NCBI RefSeq assembly: GCF_900639985.1
Contig: NZ_CAAAIM010000010.1
Location: 62,001-126,000 of the forward strand
Source of the DNA: Legionella rowbothamii
GTDB taxonomy: Bacteria; Pseudomonadota; Gammaproteobacteria; Legionellales; Legionellaceae
Reading direction: 5' to 3'
Length of the DNA: 64,000 bases
This document shows, one piece after another, positions 25,651 to 34,143 of this stretch. The first letter of the stretch is position 1. The number at the start of each line of letters is the position of its first letter. The notes below the pieces were generated by a model. That model saw only the letters and a program-made list of their open reading frames with translations. It searched no databases and was not told where the DNA came from. A program made the position numbers and the translations under genes.

Positions 25651-26817
25651 TCAGTTACTAAGTTCAATAGGCCATTTTTTTAGCCAAATACTAGCTAATG
25701 TTTGTGCTTTTTTTATTTGTTCTCTTGTCATTTTATTTGCAATAGCATCTCTTAATTCGGCAGCATCCTCCATACCATTTGCCGATGCTAAATTAAAAAG
25801 TGCATGTGCAATGGTATTGTTTTGCAATACCCCATGACCTTTGAGATACATCAAACCTAAATTAAACTGGGCATGTGGATTATTTGTTCGAGAACATGAC
25901 TTCATATACCAATCCAAAGCTAGCTTATAATTTTGAGGAACACCCTTTCCAGTAGAATACATATAACCCAATTTGAATTGAGGTGCTCCTGAATCATTTG
26001 ATGATTGATCGAAAATGGAAAGATATTTAAATGCCTCCTGATATTTCTTCTTATAAAATAATTCTTCAGCAAATAAAATTAACTCCTCAACACATGTATC
26101 TTTATTAGTACGTTCTGTACCTTTATTTGCATAATTCATAACCATTTTATCATTAGCGAACTTATTGCAAATTTCTGCTCTATTTGATTTTTCTTTATAC
26201 GCATTCAAAATTAAAGAATTATAAGTAGCAGCAAACATTTTTGCTCTTTCAATTTCATTTAACTTCATATTCATTAAATGAAGAGAATTAAAACATATCT
26301 TCATCGATTTTTTATCTACTGCTTCGATAACCCAACTACCATCGGGTATGCATAATACTTTTACAGCATCAATAGAGCCCTGATTTGCAAGTTTACGATA
26401 TATGCTTGTTGCTCTTCCTGAGTAATTACTTTTTCTAGATATCTGATTATCTTGCGACTCTTTGGCTATATCAAGCAGCAGAGCATACGTAGCTAAAGTA
26501 TCATTTGCTGTGGCCGCACAAAAATTTGATTTTTTTGACTGGGATAACAATGTAGTAATGTCTTCTTTACTTAATTTATTTTCCTTAAGTAATTTAATCA
26601 TATTAGATTTGAAATTTTTTGAAATAAAAATCTTTACACTGAATCCAGCTTTTATATGACTAATTTTATCTATTAATTCTTTATTAAAACAATTCGATAA
26701 GCTTGACTCACTTAGAATAGTGGTATTTTCAGTGTCAATTTTTTCTAATGATTGCGCATCAACATCGACGGATACTAAAGTGATCATTATTAGCAATGAA
26801 TTAACTAATTTAGTCAT
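25651..26817 (-). CDS. secreted Sel1-repeat protein
   Basis: A 388-residue protein with a signal peptide (MTKLVNSLLIMITLVSVDVDA) and at least two clear Sel1-type TPR repeats near the C-terminus (APQFKLGYMYSTGKGVPQNY and AQFNLGLMYLKGHGVLQNN), plus weaker ones. Legionella Sel1 proteins such as EnhC and LpnE act at the host interface or cell envelope. The middle (about 60-250) is helical. It probably acts in the periplasm or is exported. It is monocistronic, with spacers of more than 300 bp on both sides. Confidence 0.85.
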   Translation of the reverse strand: MTKLVNSLLIMITLVSVDVDAQSLEKIDTENTTILSESSLSNCFNKELIDKISHIKAGFSVKIFISKNFKSNMIKLLKENKLSKEDITTLLSQSKKSNFCAATANDTLATYALLLDIAKESQDNQISRKSNYSGRATSIYRKLANQGSIDAVKVLCIPDGSWVIEAVDKKSMKICFNSLHLMNMKLNEIERAKMFAATYNSLILNAYKEKSNRAEICNKFANDKMVMNYANKGTERTNKDTCVEELILFAEELFYKKKYQEAFKYLSIFDQSSNDSGAPQFKLGYMYSTGKGVPQNYKLALDWYMKSCSRTNNPHAQFNLGLMYLKGHGVLQNNTIAHALFNLASANGMEDAAELRDAIANKMTREQIKKAQTLASIWLKKWPIELSN

Positions 26818-27359
26818 TATTTCTCAATCTATAAATAAAATGTATTAATACAATGGTAATTAATTTGTGACAGGCATTATATTTAGTTACGTCTTATTGA
26901 TCAAATTTTATTCATTGGGTTTTCTCTCACAACCCTCAACATTAATAATGGGCATATCAATCTATTCAATTAAGCAATAAACATGTGTTAAGAAAATTTT
27001 ATTAAATAATCAAATATTAATCACATACAATCGAATGACAAAAACGAGCCACCCCTTCAATTGCATTTCTTTAAGAAAGATACTTGTATGCGATAATAAA
27101 ACGGGGAGTTTTATTCTTTATTCTCAGAACTTTTTCAATTCTCATAAACCGTGCGATTTAGGTAAACAAACCTGGTATTTATTTCTAAGTAAAAAAATTT
27201 TCAATACTAATAGGATAATTAACTGACAAATCTATCAACAATTTTGAACAATGAAGGAAATGTTCATTTAAAAGACAGGCAAGTTAATAGATTTTAATAG
27301 GCGCATATTCTATAAATATAGAACAAAATCCTAATGTGATTTTCATCTAGGAGAGAATA
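26818..27359. other. intergenic region without supported gene
   Basis: 540 bp, very AT-rich, holding the promoters of the flanking divergent genes. A 63-codon open frame here lacks a ribosome binding site and any domain, so I do not call it. Confidence 0.5.
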
Positions 27360-27965
27360 ATGAGTTCAGTAAACATTCTAATTAGCTCGGCATTTGAGAT
27401 GGCTTTCAAACATTCTCCCGAAATCCATCAAAAATGGATAAAGTCCTCCCTTTTTACGGGAGCTCAATTACCTAATACACAACTTGTAATCTCCCTACAA
27501 GATATCGGGAACATGGATTTATTACTCAGGGCCATGGAAGACGAAAGCTCTAGTAAAGCGCCATTGAATTTGACTTACCAAAGACTACTTTCAGATTTAT
27601 GGATTGGAAGCTGTTATGAGGTATTCAGAGTAATGAAACAAAAAATTAAACCGGAAAGTGAGACGTTTAAGAAAATATTCAAAAATTTAACGTTAATTCG
27701 TATTGGTATAGAAAAACATGAAATTGCAGGCGATAAAAAATTAAAGGAACCTATTGCATTTGTTTGTGAATCATCCATAGAACAATACGAATATAATCCA
27801 ACGGATGAGAAGCGGGGCCATATAATGAAGAGTGGGTTATCAAAAAAGGGCTCTATCGTGTGGGAGGTCCTTGATATAAAACCTTCTCCACATAATTACT
27901 GGCTTGAAAGAAGAGATATATCTGATGATGTAGTTAATTATTTAGCTGAAAACGATTATAGTTAA
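27360..27965 (+). CDS. hypothetical protein
   Basis: A 201-residue cytoplasmic protein with a good ribosome binding site (CTAGGAGAG). Residues 60-120 form a helical block, and the C-terminal half contains short beta-like segments. It resembles conserved bacterial proteins of unknown function; no catalytic motif is evident. It is followed after 124 bp by a small gene in the same direction, possibly under a separate promoter. Confidence 0.6.
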   Translation: MSSVNILISSAFEMAFKHSPEIHQKWIKSSLFTGAQLPNTQLVISLQDIGNMDLLLRAMEDESSSKAPLNLTYQRLLSDLWIGSCYEVFRVMKQKIKPESETFKKIFKNLTLIRIGIEKHEIAGDKKLKEPIAFVCESSIEQYEYNPTDEKRGHIMKSGLSKKGSIVWEVLDIKPSPHNYWLERRDISDDVVNYLAENDYS

Positions 27966-28089
27966 GGAAATTGGGCGGCCTTTGAAAAATATGATTAAAT
28001 AATAATCTATAAATGCATGTATTTAGTGATAGAACAATTTATCAAATAACTATAATTAAATGGAGGGATCAAGCTTAAGGAGAAAAGAA

Positions 28090-28317
28090 ATGAATAGCGA
28101 GCTCAACCAACAACGTGGCACTCAGGTTAAATCTGGTGATTTATTTGGTATTGATGGTTTCTGGATTAACACCGATCAAACCCATCATGAAGCAATAATA
28201 GAGGTAGAGGCAGATGATCAAGTACCTGGACACTCAGGAGCCTCTGGCCGTTTAATATACGTGTACTGGGGTAAAACAAGGCCAACTTCAGAAGAAGTCG
28301 ATTCATTATTACATTAA
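28090..28317 (+). CDS. small hypothetical protein
   Basis: A 75-residue protein. The start at 28090 is chosen because AAGGAGA lies seven bases upstream; an ATG 30 bp earlier would bury this site in the gene. The sequence has a GDLFGIDGFWI turn and SGASGRLIYVYWGK, suggesting a small beta-rich fold. No family recognised. It ends 25 bp before a MITE-like element. Confidence 0.6.
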   Translation: MNSELNQQRGTQVKSGDLFGIDGFWINTDQTHHEAIIEVEADDQVPGHSGASGRLIYVYWGKTRPTSEEVDSLLH

Positions 28318-28341
28318 AGAAATTTCTTCCAAACAAGGGCT

Positions 28342-28573
28342 GGTGTGTACGTTCAGGTAGTTTTCGGACAAGATTAGTTCCGCTCAGCCTAATATAATTG
28401 GCATTATCAACATAAAAATAGATTTTTTAACAGGAATATGGTCTTTTTGTTCGTTGATATCGGCTTTCAGCTCCAATCAACGGTGATTAATAGTTATGAA
28501 TGAATCAAATTAAACCTATTAGCTATTATATTTTTCTAAAATGTTGCCCGAAAACTACCTGAACGTACACACC
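28342..28573. mobile_element. MITE-like element with 26-bp perfect inverted ends
   Basis: GGTGTGTACGTTCAGGTAGT at 28342 begins a 26-bp sequence repeated as its exact inverse at 28548-28573. The 232-bp element has no coding capacity. Outside the perfect part, similarity continues (GGCT or GGCTT before GGTGTGTAC on both sides), and a related half-site (GGCCTGGTGTGTACGTCGGAC) occurs at 19055-19075. Ends beginning TGTGTACGT resemble TG...CA-type DDE transposon termini, but the family is not identified and no target duplication is evident. Confidence 0.78.
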
Positions 28574-28630
28574 AAGCCAAAATCAAATAATGTGATTTTA
28601 CACAATAGTGATTTAAAAATGTTCATAAAA

Positions 28631-28763
28631 AGCCCGTGATTAAATCATTCATTAGTATAAATGAATATTGGATGATTAAAATCGACTTAGCAGACATAGA
28701 GAGGGGTAATAATCTATAAAAGAATCCAGCAGAACAAAACTTTGAACCCTGGGGTTTAGGTGG
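28631..28763 (+). repeat. about 130-bp interspersed repeat, copy 1
   Basis: Shares roughly 80 percent identity with 33955-34084, including the words AAAAGAATCCAGC, GGAACAAAACTTTGAACC (here with A for the second G) and TGGGGTTTAGGTG, which end both copies. Non-coding; nature unknown. Confidence 0.75.
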
Positions 28764-29377
28764 GGTGCACACGTGTCAGGTCAGGCTTCCCACAATTAAC
28801 GTGATATAGCACAACGCCGACAACAGAACGCGCTCCATTAAAAGCTTATCGGTTCAAACATTTTGTACTGCTGGCTAAAAGTAAGTATAGCACTTGAATG
28901 GAAGACCTAATAAATTTTATAACTTTTTTTATGGGCTAGGTACTTGGTCGATATTGCTCTTCGCATGAATGAGCTCTCCGAGAGCAGATTGAAGTTGATG
29001 TGTGAATCATGGAAATGATATACACAATCAATAGAGTGTACTCTAATGGTAGGTAGGAAATAATAAGCAAACACCTCTCATATGGCTTAAATTTCAACTT
29101 TTGATAGATGACTATCAAAACATCTAAAGCTAATTGATAAAAATTGAATGTAACTCACATGTCCAAAATCAAACCACAATCAAATACGTCCTTTAATATA
29201 CATAAAAGGATGTCTTCAGATCCTGCCAAATCCTAAATGTCTACTTTATCTGTAAAAATCAGAGCGAAAATGAAATTAGATCTAGTTACTTATCAGAATA
29301 TATTCTGTTTTTTTAATACAGGAAGACGTCCCGAAACCTATACTTATAAGATATAAATTATTAAATAGGAGTCTGCA
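28764..29377. other. intergenic region with a Tn3-end-like remnant
   Basis: No supported gene in 614 bp. At 29331-29350 the complement reads AGGTTTCGGGACGTCTT, matching the outer part of the Tn3 terminal repeat at 12605-12621, so this may be a solo end left by a departed or deleted element. Confidence 0.5.
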
Positions 29378-30070
29378 ATGCATGACAGTATGGAAGTTGG
29401 CGGCAGATGGTCCTGCCCATATTGTAATCAATATACAGTTTTAAGAGATGGAGATATTTTTATAAGCTCTAATTCTCATCATTTTTTGGGAAGTGATGAG
29501 AATAATGTAAGTTATATCTTTAAAATAGCTAAATGCCATAATCCTTCTTGTCTAAATTATACTGCCACGATTTCTATTACGGAAGAAGATAAGAAAGAAT
29601 TTCGAGGTAGGTACAAGGATGTAATTTTAAATATACAGATAATGCCACTGTCAGAAGCTAAAATATTTCCATCATATATACCGGAAGAAATTATAGAGGA
29701 TTATTCGGAAGCTTATAATATAAAAGATCTGAGTCCCAAAGCCTCTGCAACCTTAGCAAGAAGATGTATTCAGAACGTTATCCATGATTTTTGGAATGTA
29801 CATAGAGCTAATTTATATGATGAAATAGAGGCCCTTAGTAATATCGATGATTCGCTTGTTCTTGCCTTACACGACGTTCGAAAAATAGGAAACATTGGTG
29901 CACACATGAAAACAAATACCAATGAAATTACTAAAATCGAAAAAGAAGAGGCCGGCATATTGCTTAAATTAATAGAAATATTATTCGAAGAAACATATAT
30001 TAAACGTCATACGTCACAAGAAATAAAAGACCGACTTACTCAAATAGTAGAAACTAAGTTTGAAAAATAA
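29378..30070 (+). CDS. DUF4145 (HEPN-fold) protein with zinc ribbon
   Basis: A 230-residue protein. The N-terminal zinc-ribbon-like part has WSCPYCNQYT and AKCHNPSCLN (about 12-65). Residues 115-210 match DUF4145, a HEPN-superfamily helical domain: SPKASATLARRCIQNVIHDF, VRKIGNIGAHMK and EAGILLKLIEILFE. Such proteins occur alone or with restriction and defence genes, and may be RNases or nucleic-acid sensors. Strong RBS (AATAGGAGT). Monocistronic. Confidence 0.85.
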   Translation: MHDSMEVGGRWSCPYCNQYTVLRDGDIFISSNSHHFLGSDENNVSYIFKIAKCHNPSCLNYTATISITEEDKKEFRGRYKDVILNIQIMPLSEAKIFPSYIPEEIIEDYSEAYNIKDLSPKASATLARRCIQNVIHDFWNVHRANLYDEIEALSNIDDSLVLALHDVRKIGNIGAHMKTNTNEITKIEKEEAGILLKLIEILFEETYIKRHTSQEIKDRLTQIVETKFEK

Positions 30071-30163
30071 TTTTTTTAGCGCGATTTACTACATGCACAA
30101 ATAAGTAGTGATACGCTGAGAAGCGTAGATGAAGTGAAATAATTTTAACAAACATTCAGCTTC

Positions 30164-30191
30164 GGTAGTGCCCCCTCTCGAGGACACTACC
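30164..30191. terminator. hairpin between convergent genes
   Basis: GGTAGTG and CACTACC form a 7-bp stem with possible inner CTC/GAG pairing, between the convergent genes ending at 30070 and 30201. No good T-run follows on either strand, so intrinsic termination is uncertain. Confidence 0.4.
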
Positions 30192-30200
30192 AAAAATTCT

Positions 30201-30683
30201 TTATTTATTAAATTTGATGAATGGTTCCAAAGAACTAAATGGATGAATCTGCATTAGCTCCTTTATTCTATCCATAATTTCTGGCTGATTTTCCATTCTA
30301 ACAAGCCACTTATCTACCGCATCACAAAAGTCATTACAAAAAACATCTATCTGTAACTGTAAGACATCATGCAATATATTATTATGAATCAACATGCCTT
30401 CTTGAGGTTCAACAAAATGAACTCGTTTAAATGCCATTCGAGCATCGCTATCAGAACATTGATGTAAACAAGCATTACGTAGTTTCCAACAGTCATCGGC
30501 TGCTAAATTTTTATATTTTTCTGCAAGATATTCGTTATACCACTTCCTATATCTTTCACCATTTTTGCTTGCAGGATTTTCCATAGCCCCGCAAATATCA
30601 GGTAATGTTAAACATAAAAATAATGAAGCAAACCAATTCTTGTTTAACACCGCCATTTTAATTGAATGAATTATAACTTTCAT
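30201..30683 (-). CDS. secreted cysteine-containing hypothetical protein
   Basis: A 160-residue protein. A hydrophobic segment (NWFASLFLCLTLPDICGA, about 16-33) acts as a signal peptide or anchor. The mature part has Cys pairs (CWKLRNACLHQC and CNDFC), suggesting disulfides in the periplasm or outside the cell. The real start may be the internal Met near residue 10. No family recognised; similar small Cys-containing exported proteins are common in Legionella. Confidence 0.65.
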   Translation of the reverse strand: MKVIIHSIKMAVLNKNWFASLFLCLTLPDICGAMENPASKNGERYRKWYNEYLAEKYKNLAADDCWKLRNACLHQCSDSDARMAFKRVHFVEPQEGMLIHNNILHDVLQLQIDVFCNDFCDAVDKWLVRMENQPEIMDRIKELMQIHPFSSLEPFIKFNK

Positions 30684-30759
30684 TTTTATAATAGCCCCAG
30701 ATTAACATATATTAAGTATATGTCTCCTAGTCTAACTCCTCTCCTTTTAAATACGTTAT

Positions 30760-31338
30760 TCAACAGAATTCTTTTAACCCCGCATAAAGTCTTATGTATT
30801 GATAAAGAGTCTCTCTACTGATACCTAGTTCACGAGCTACTACTGCTTTTTTTTCTCCGGATTCAATCCGCTCATGCATCAATTTAATTTGATCATTGTT
30901 TAGCATTTTCTTTCGTCCAGGATAAGCCCCTCTTTTTTTTGCTAATTCAATCCCTTCACGCTGCCTTTCTTTTAATAATGATCGCTCAAATTCGGCAAAA
31001 GCTCCCATTATTGAAAGCATTAAGGTGGCCATAGGGGAATTTTCATTTGTAAAAATTAAATTTTCTTTGAAGAATTGAATGCAAATATCCCTTTTCGTAA
31101 CTTCATTAACTAAGTTTCTTAAATCAACCAAATTACGAGCTAACCGATCCATACTATGGACAATAATAGTATCCCCATCCCTAACATAATTTAATAACGC
31201 CTCAAGCTGGGGACGCTGAACATCTTTTCCCGATGCCTTGTCAATAAAAACTTTATCTAATTCCATACCTTCTAATTGACGTTCAGTATTTTGATCAAAA
31301 CTACTTACGCGAATATAACCAATTTTTTTTCCAGCCAT
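30760..31338 (-). CDS. serine resolvase (TnpR-like)
   Basis: A 192-residue serine recombinase. The catalytic domain starts KIGYIRVSSFDQNTERQ (nucleophile Ser near 13), followed by RPQLEALLNYVRDGDTIIVHSMDRLARN (Arg cluster), the E-helix MLSIMGAFAEFERSLLKERQREG, and a C-terminal HTH (MKAVVARELGISRETLYQYI-like). Complete and of normal length. No intact transposon is next to it; the upstream repeats at 31350-31437 may be its res site. Confidence 0.92.
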   Translation of the reverse strand: MAGKKIGYIRVSSFDQNTERQLEGMELDKVFIDKASGKDVQRPQLEALLNYVRDGDTIIVHSMDRLARNLVDLRNLVNEVTKRDICIQFFKENLIFTNENSPMATLMLSIMGAFAEFERSLLKERQREGIELAKKRGAYPGRKKMLNNDQIKLMHERIESGEKKAVVARELGISRETLYQYIRLYAGLKEFC

Positions 31339-31349
31339 AGTTTCATTTA

Positions 31350-31437
31350 CCCAATTGTGTCAGATTAAATTCTATGACCTTAGAGTAAATGTGTCAATAT
31401 ATTAAAAAACCATATTTTCCTGACACCACTTTTCAAG
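31350..31437. other. candidate res site of the adjacent resolvase
   Basis: Upstream of the resolvase start the words TGTGTCAG (31356), TGTGTCAA (31391) and the inverse CTGACACC (31421) are spaced over about 75 bp in AT-rich DNA. Resolvase res sites consist of several inverted 12-bp motifs in this position. Low certainty. Confidence 0.3.
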
Positions 31438-31574
31438 GTATCGCTGACGTCCATTTAGGGTATACCTCAAAATGACAGAGGAGATATTTTGAATATGAAA
31501 CCATCTTGGAAAATTTTTTCATATCATAGTATGGTTATTAGTTAAATTATTCTTTTACTAAAGAGAAATTAATA

Positions 31575-31913
31575 ATGTTCATTAAAATAATATCTTATCT
31601 GTTAATAATTACTATGGTTACAGCATGTTCCAGCAATAAAAAAATTCAATTAATGTGTAACCTAGCCGAATCACAGAATCGCTCTACCTACTACATTACA
31701 ATTGATCCTGATGCAAAAAACGCTACGGTTTTATTCTCTAGTCTTCATCAAACGGAAAATGGAACATTAAAAATTGAGGAAAATAATTATATAATCGATT
31801 TGAAAAGAGCAGGTATTTTTCATATAGATAGGTATTCGGGTCTTACGACTTATAATGCACTTCCTTTACTTTTTGAGAAAGGTACTTGCAAAATAAAACA
31901 ATATTTAAGTTAA
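31575..31913 (+). CDS. small lipoprotein
   Basis: A 112-residue protein with a lipoprotein signal: hydrophobic IISYLLIITMVTAC, lipobox VTAC with Cys18 followed by SSN. The mature part is about 95 residues with alternating beta-like pattern and two more Cys (MCNLAE, GTCKIK). It would be anchored in the membrane facing the periplasm. Function unknown. A small exported gene follows after 90 bp in the same direction. Confidence 0.75.
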   Translation: MFIKIISYLLIITMVTACSSNKKIQLMCNLAESQNRSTYYITIDPDAKNATVLFSSLHQTENGTLKIEENNYIIDLKRAGIFHIDRYSGLTTYNALPLLFEKGTCKIKQYLS

Positions 31914-32003
31914 ACTGTTTTTTATGCTACGTAGTTTAATTTATTATGGATTCACTCTTCGATAAGTCTAAATTTTTTCACCTAAAAGAATTAGGAGATA
32001 GAA

Positions 32004-32165
32004 ATGCACTTCACAAAGAAATTTTTTCTTATTTTACTATTATTACCTATTCACAGTTTTGCTTTGACTTATAAATGCTCTGTTTTATACAAAGTTGGAT
32101 TTGAGCATGTATATACAAAAGAGGAGTTTTTCCGCATATCCAGCCCATTCTGGCAATATAGATAA
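32004..32165 (+). pseudogene. exported small protein truncated by MITE
   Basis: ATG at 32004 with AGGAGA upstream, followed by a signal peptide (KKFFLILLLLPIHSFA) and about 22 mature residues (LTYKCSVLYKVGFEHVYTKE). The coding sequence then runs into the left inverted end of the MITE at 32127 and stops 13 codons later. It resembles the class of small exported proteins next to it; the original 3' end is not seen. Confidence 0.65.
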
Positions 32166-32334
32166 AATTATTAATAATCAATAAAATAAAATTTCATGCG
32201 AGTAGAAATTTGATACTATTTTCTCTTTAAGTTTATAAATTCACTCGCTATAAAAGATAAATTTATTCCAAATAGTTTGTACTTTTCCCTATTTTAAGCA
32301 TCAGTTGCCAGAATGGGCTGGATATGCGGAAAAA
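32127..32334. mobile_element. MITE-like element with 30-bp perfect inverted ends
   Basis: TTTTTCCGCATATCCAGCCC at 32127 opens a 30-bp sequence repeated exactly inverted at 32305-32334. The 208-bp element is non-coding and interrupts a small exported-protein gene. One end-like copy (TGCCAGTTTGGGCTGGATAT) occurs at 43911-43940 beside an IS6 fragment, so the element or its autonomous partner has moved in this genome. Confidence 0.8.
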
Positions 32335-32566
32335 CCCTAAACGCAAAAGAAAAGTGTCTTCGCTTCAAATCACCCGCAGGGGCGCAGACCATCATCGAGC
32401 TCATGGGGCAAACGCGGGGTCCCATTAGCCCCCATCGAGGCTGTTTGTTTTTTAATTCAGACATTATCAATTCTTGAGAACGGATCAATTTTTCGTCCAT
32501 TACTGTTAAATATAAGGCTTATATGATAAAATAATGGGCAATTTAACTGATTATCGGAGTTAATTT

Positions 32567-33732
32567 ATGTTTGATCTGTTTAAGGACATTGATTTTGAAA
32601 AAGAAATACAACTCTCACCCGATGAAGTCCGTCGATTAAAAATAACTCAACGGAATATGACACAATTTTATCCTGATTCTTATTTCACCGTTAGATATAA
32701 TAATAAACAATATCAAATAATAAGGCATCGATTACCCGAATTGCCTGAGTTGAAGATTACTCCTATTAATCAAACCAGTGTGGTAAACATCCAAAGTTTT
32801 CTTGAATTTGAAAATAAAAAGCACGAAACAGGATTTCCCCCGATTTATGCTATGGACAGATTTCCAGAAGATACGCTGATCGGATCTGAGCAATGGGGCA
32901 AGTGCATTTAGTTTCCCTGGGTACAACTCCCCTTGCATTAAAGCTGGAACGGTGTGAGCATTCCTCTGTCAGACAAGGACGCAAGTTTACATTAAAACCT
33001 GACTACGTGAATTCCCGGACGGTTTTAACCTCGCCTTTATCTGCCGATGAGATGCCTGGTTCGTTCTTAAACTCCTTTCATTATTGGGAGACAAGTAAAG
33101 ATATTCCTCATTCCGAATGCATTGCTGAGATAAGAGGGTTGGCTTTTATAAAAGAACTCAATCAGTGGGGCGTATTATATGAATATATTGATGGGTATTG
33201 TTTTAATAAGTTTTGTGATGATTTAAAACTCCAGCCAAACTCGACCAGAAAATCGAAGATCATCGATATATCGCTTCAATTGGCTGAAGCGCTGAAACTT
33301 CTCGATGATGTCGGGCAAGCGCATACGGATCTGAGCGCCTTCAATATTCTTATCCGAAGATCTAATCATTTTCCTGTGCTAATCGACTATGGTGGTCACG
33401 TGAAGAAAGAACATCGTAGCATTCCTTCGCGGCAAATGTTTGGAGAACGACTCATTCAATTGACCCAAGCCCTGGACTCTACAATCGATCTAAGCGATTT
33501 AAATCAACTCGCGAACGATTGTCAAACCAATAAAACGTTTGACGAGCTGTCCTGGGAGATAATTATTAATCGTTTAAGCCACATCAAGCTGAGGCACTCC
33601 GGAAGTGATGAAGCTTGTGTTACTCATCTGGGTAGTATCGGATTATTTAAATATGCTCCTAAAACGGATAATTCTTTAGCCGAACTCGACCAGAAAAGCG
33701 AAGAGGATCAATATGAGGCTTTAATTGGTTGA
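32567..33732 (+). pseudogene. protein kinase-like gene split by a frameshift
   Basis: The first frame (114 residues, 32567-32911) ends in GSEQWGKCI; the second (32893-33732, 279 residues) begins MGQVHLVSLGTTPLALKLE. Fused, they give a glycine-rich-loop-like GxxxxGQVHLV followed by the Lys region ALKLE, then HTDLSAFNILI (catalytic loop HxDLxxxN) and VLIDYGG (DYG in place of DFG). It is therefore a kinase of about 385 residues with a one-base shift in or next to a GGGG run at 32895-32898. It may be a mutation or a programmed slip. Candidate Legionella effector kinase; related to LegK types only in motif. Confidence 0.72.
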
Positions 33733-33954
33733 AGCCTCATATTGATGTCAGCAACAGTTTGAAGAACGACTCACCCAACAGGGCAACAGCTTCTGCAATA
33801 ACATGAAGCGTTCACGAAATGGCATCAATTATGAAGTAGCACCTGAGCGACTTCGCTAAGGGATCTTAATGAGGCCATTATTCTTTGCATTTCCCGCGAG
33901 TACTGGCGAATCGAAACGAGCCCTAAATCTTCGAGGGCCATCCACCAACTATTA

Positions 33955-34084
33955 AGCCTATGAAGTCATTCATTAGCATAGAGGAAAATTGGATTATTAA
34001 AATCGCCTTAGTAGGCGAAGAGAGTAATAAATAGGCTACAAAAGAATCCAGCGGAACAAAACTTTGAACCTTGGGGTTTAGGTG
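33955..34084 (+). repeat. about 130-bp interspersed repeat, copy 2
   Basis: Second copy of the repeat at 28631-28763. It ends at TTGGGGTTTAGGTG, 60 bp before a Tn3 transposase gene. The upstream 220 bp (33733-33954) hold no supported gene. Confidence 0.75.
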
Positions 34085-34143
34085 CTTCCCCTCTGCCTGT
34101 CAGTGCAACAAAAGATAAGCATTATGCTGCACAAAAATCCATT

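Noticed and set aside
27035..27226. 63-codon frame as small gene
   Set aside because: No ribosome binding site, no signal or domain, low-complexity AT-rich composition.
32294..32500. 68-codon minus-strand frame across the MITE end
   Set aside because: It starts outside and ends inside the MITE, so it is a chance fusion; no supporting motif.
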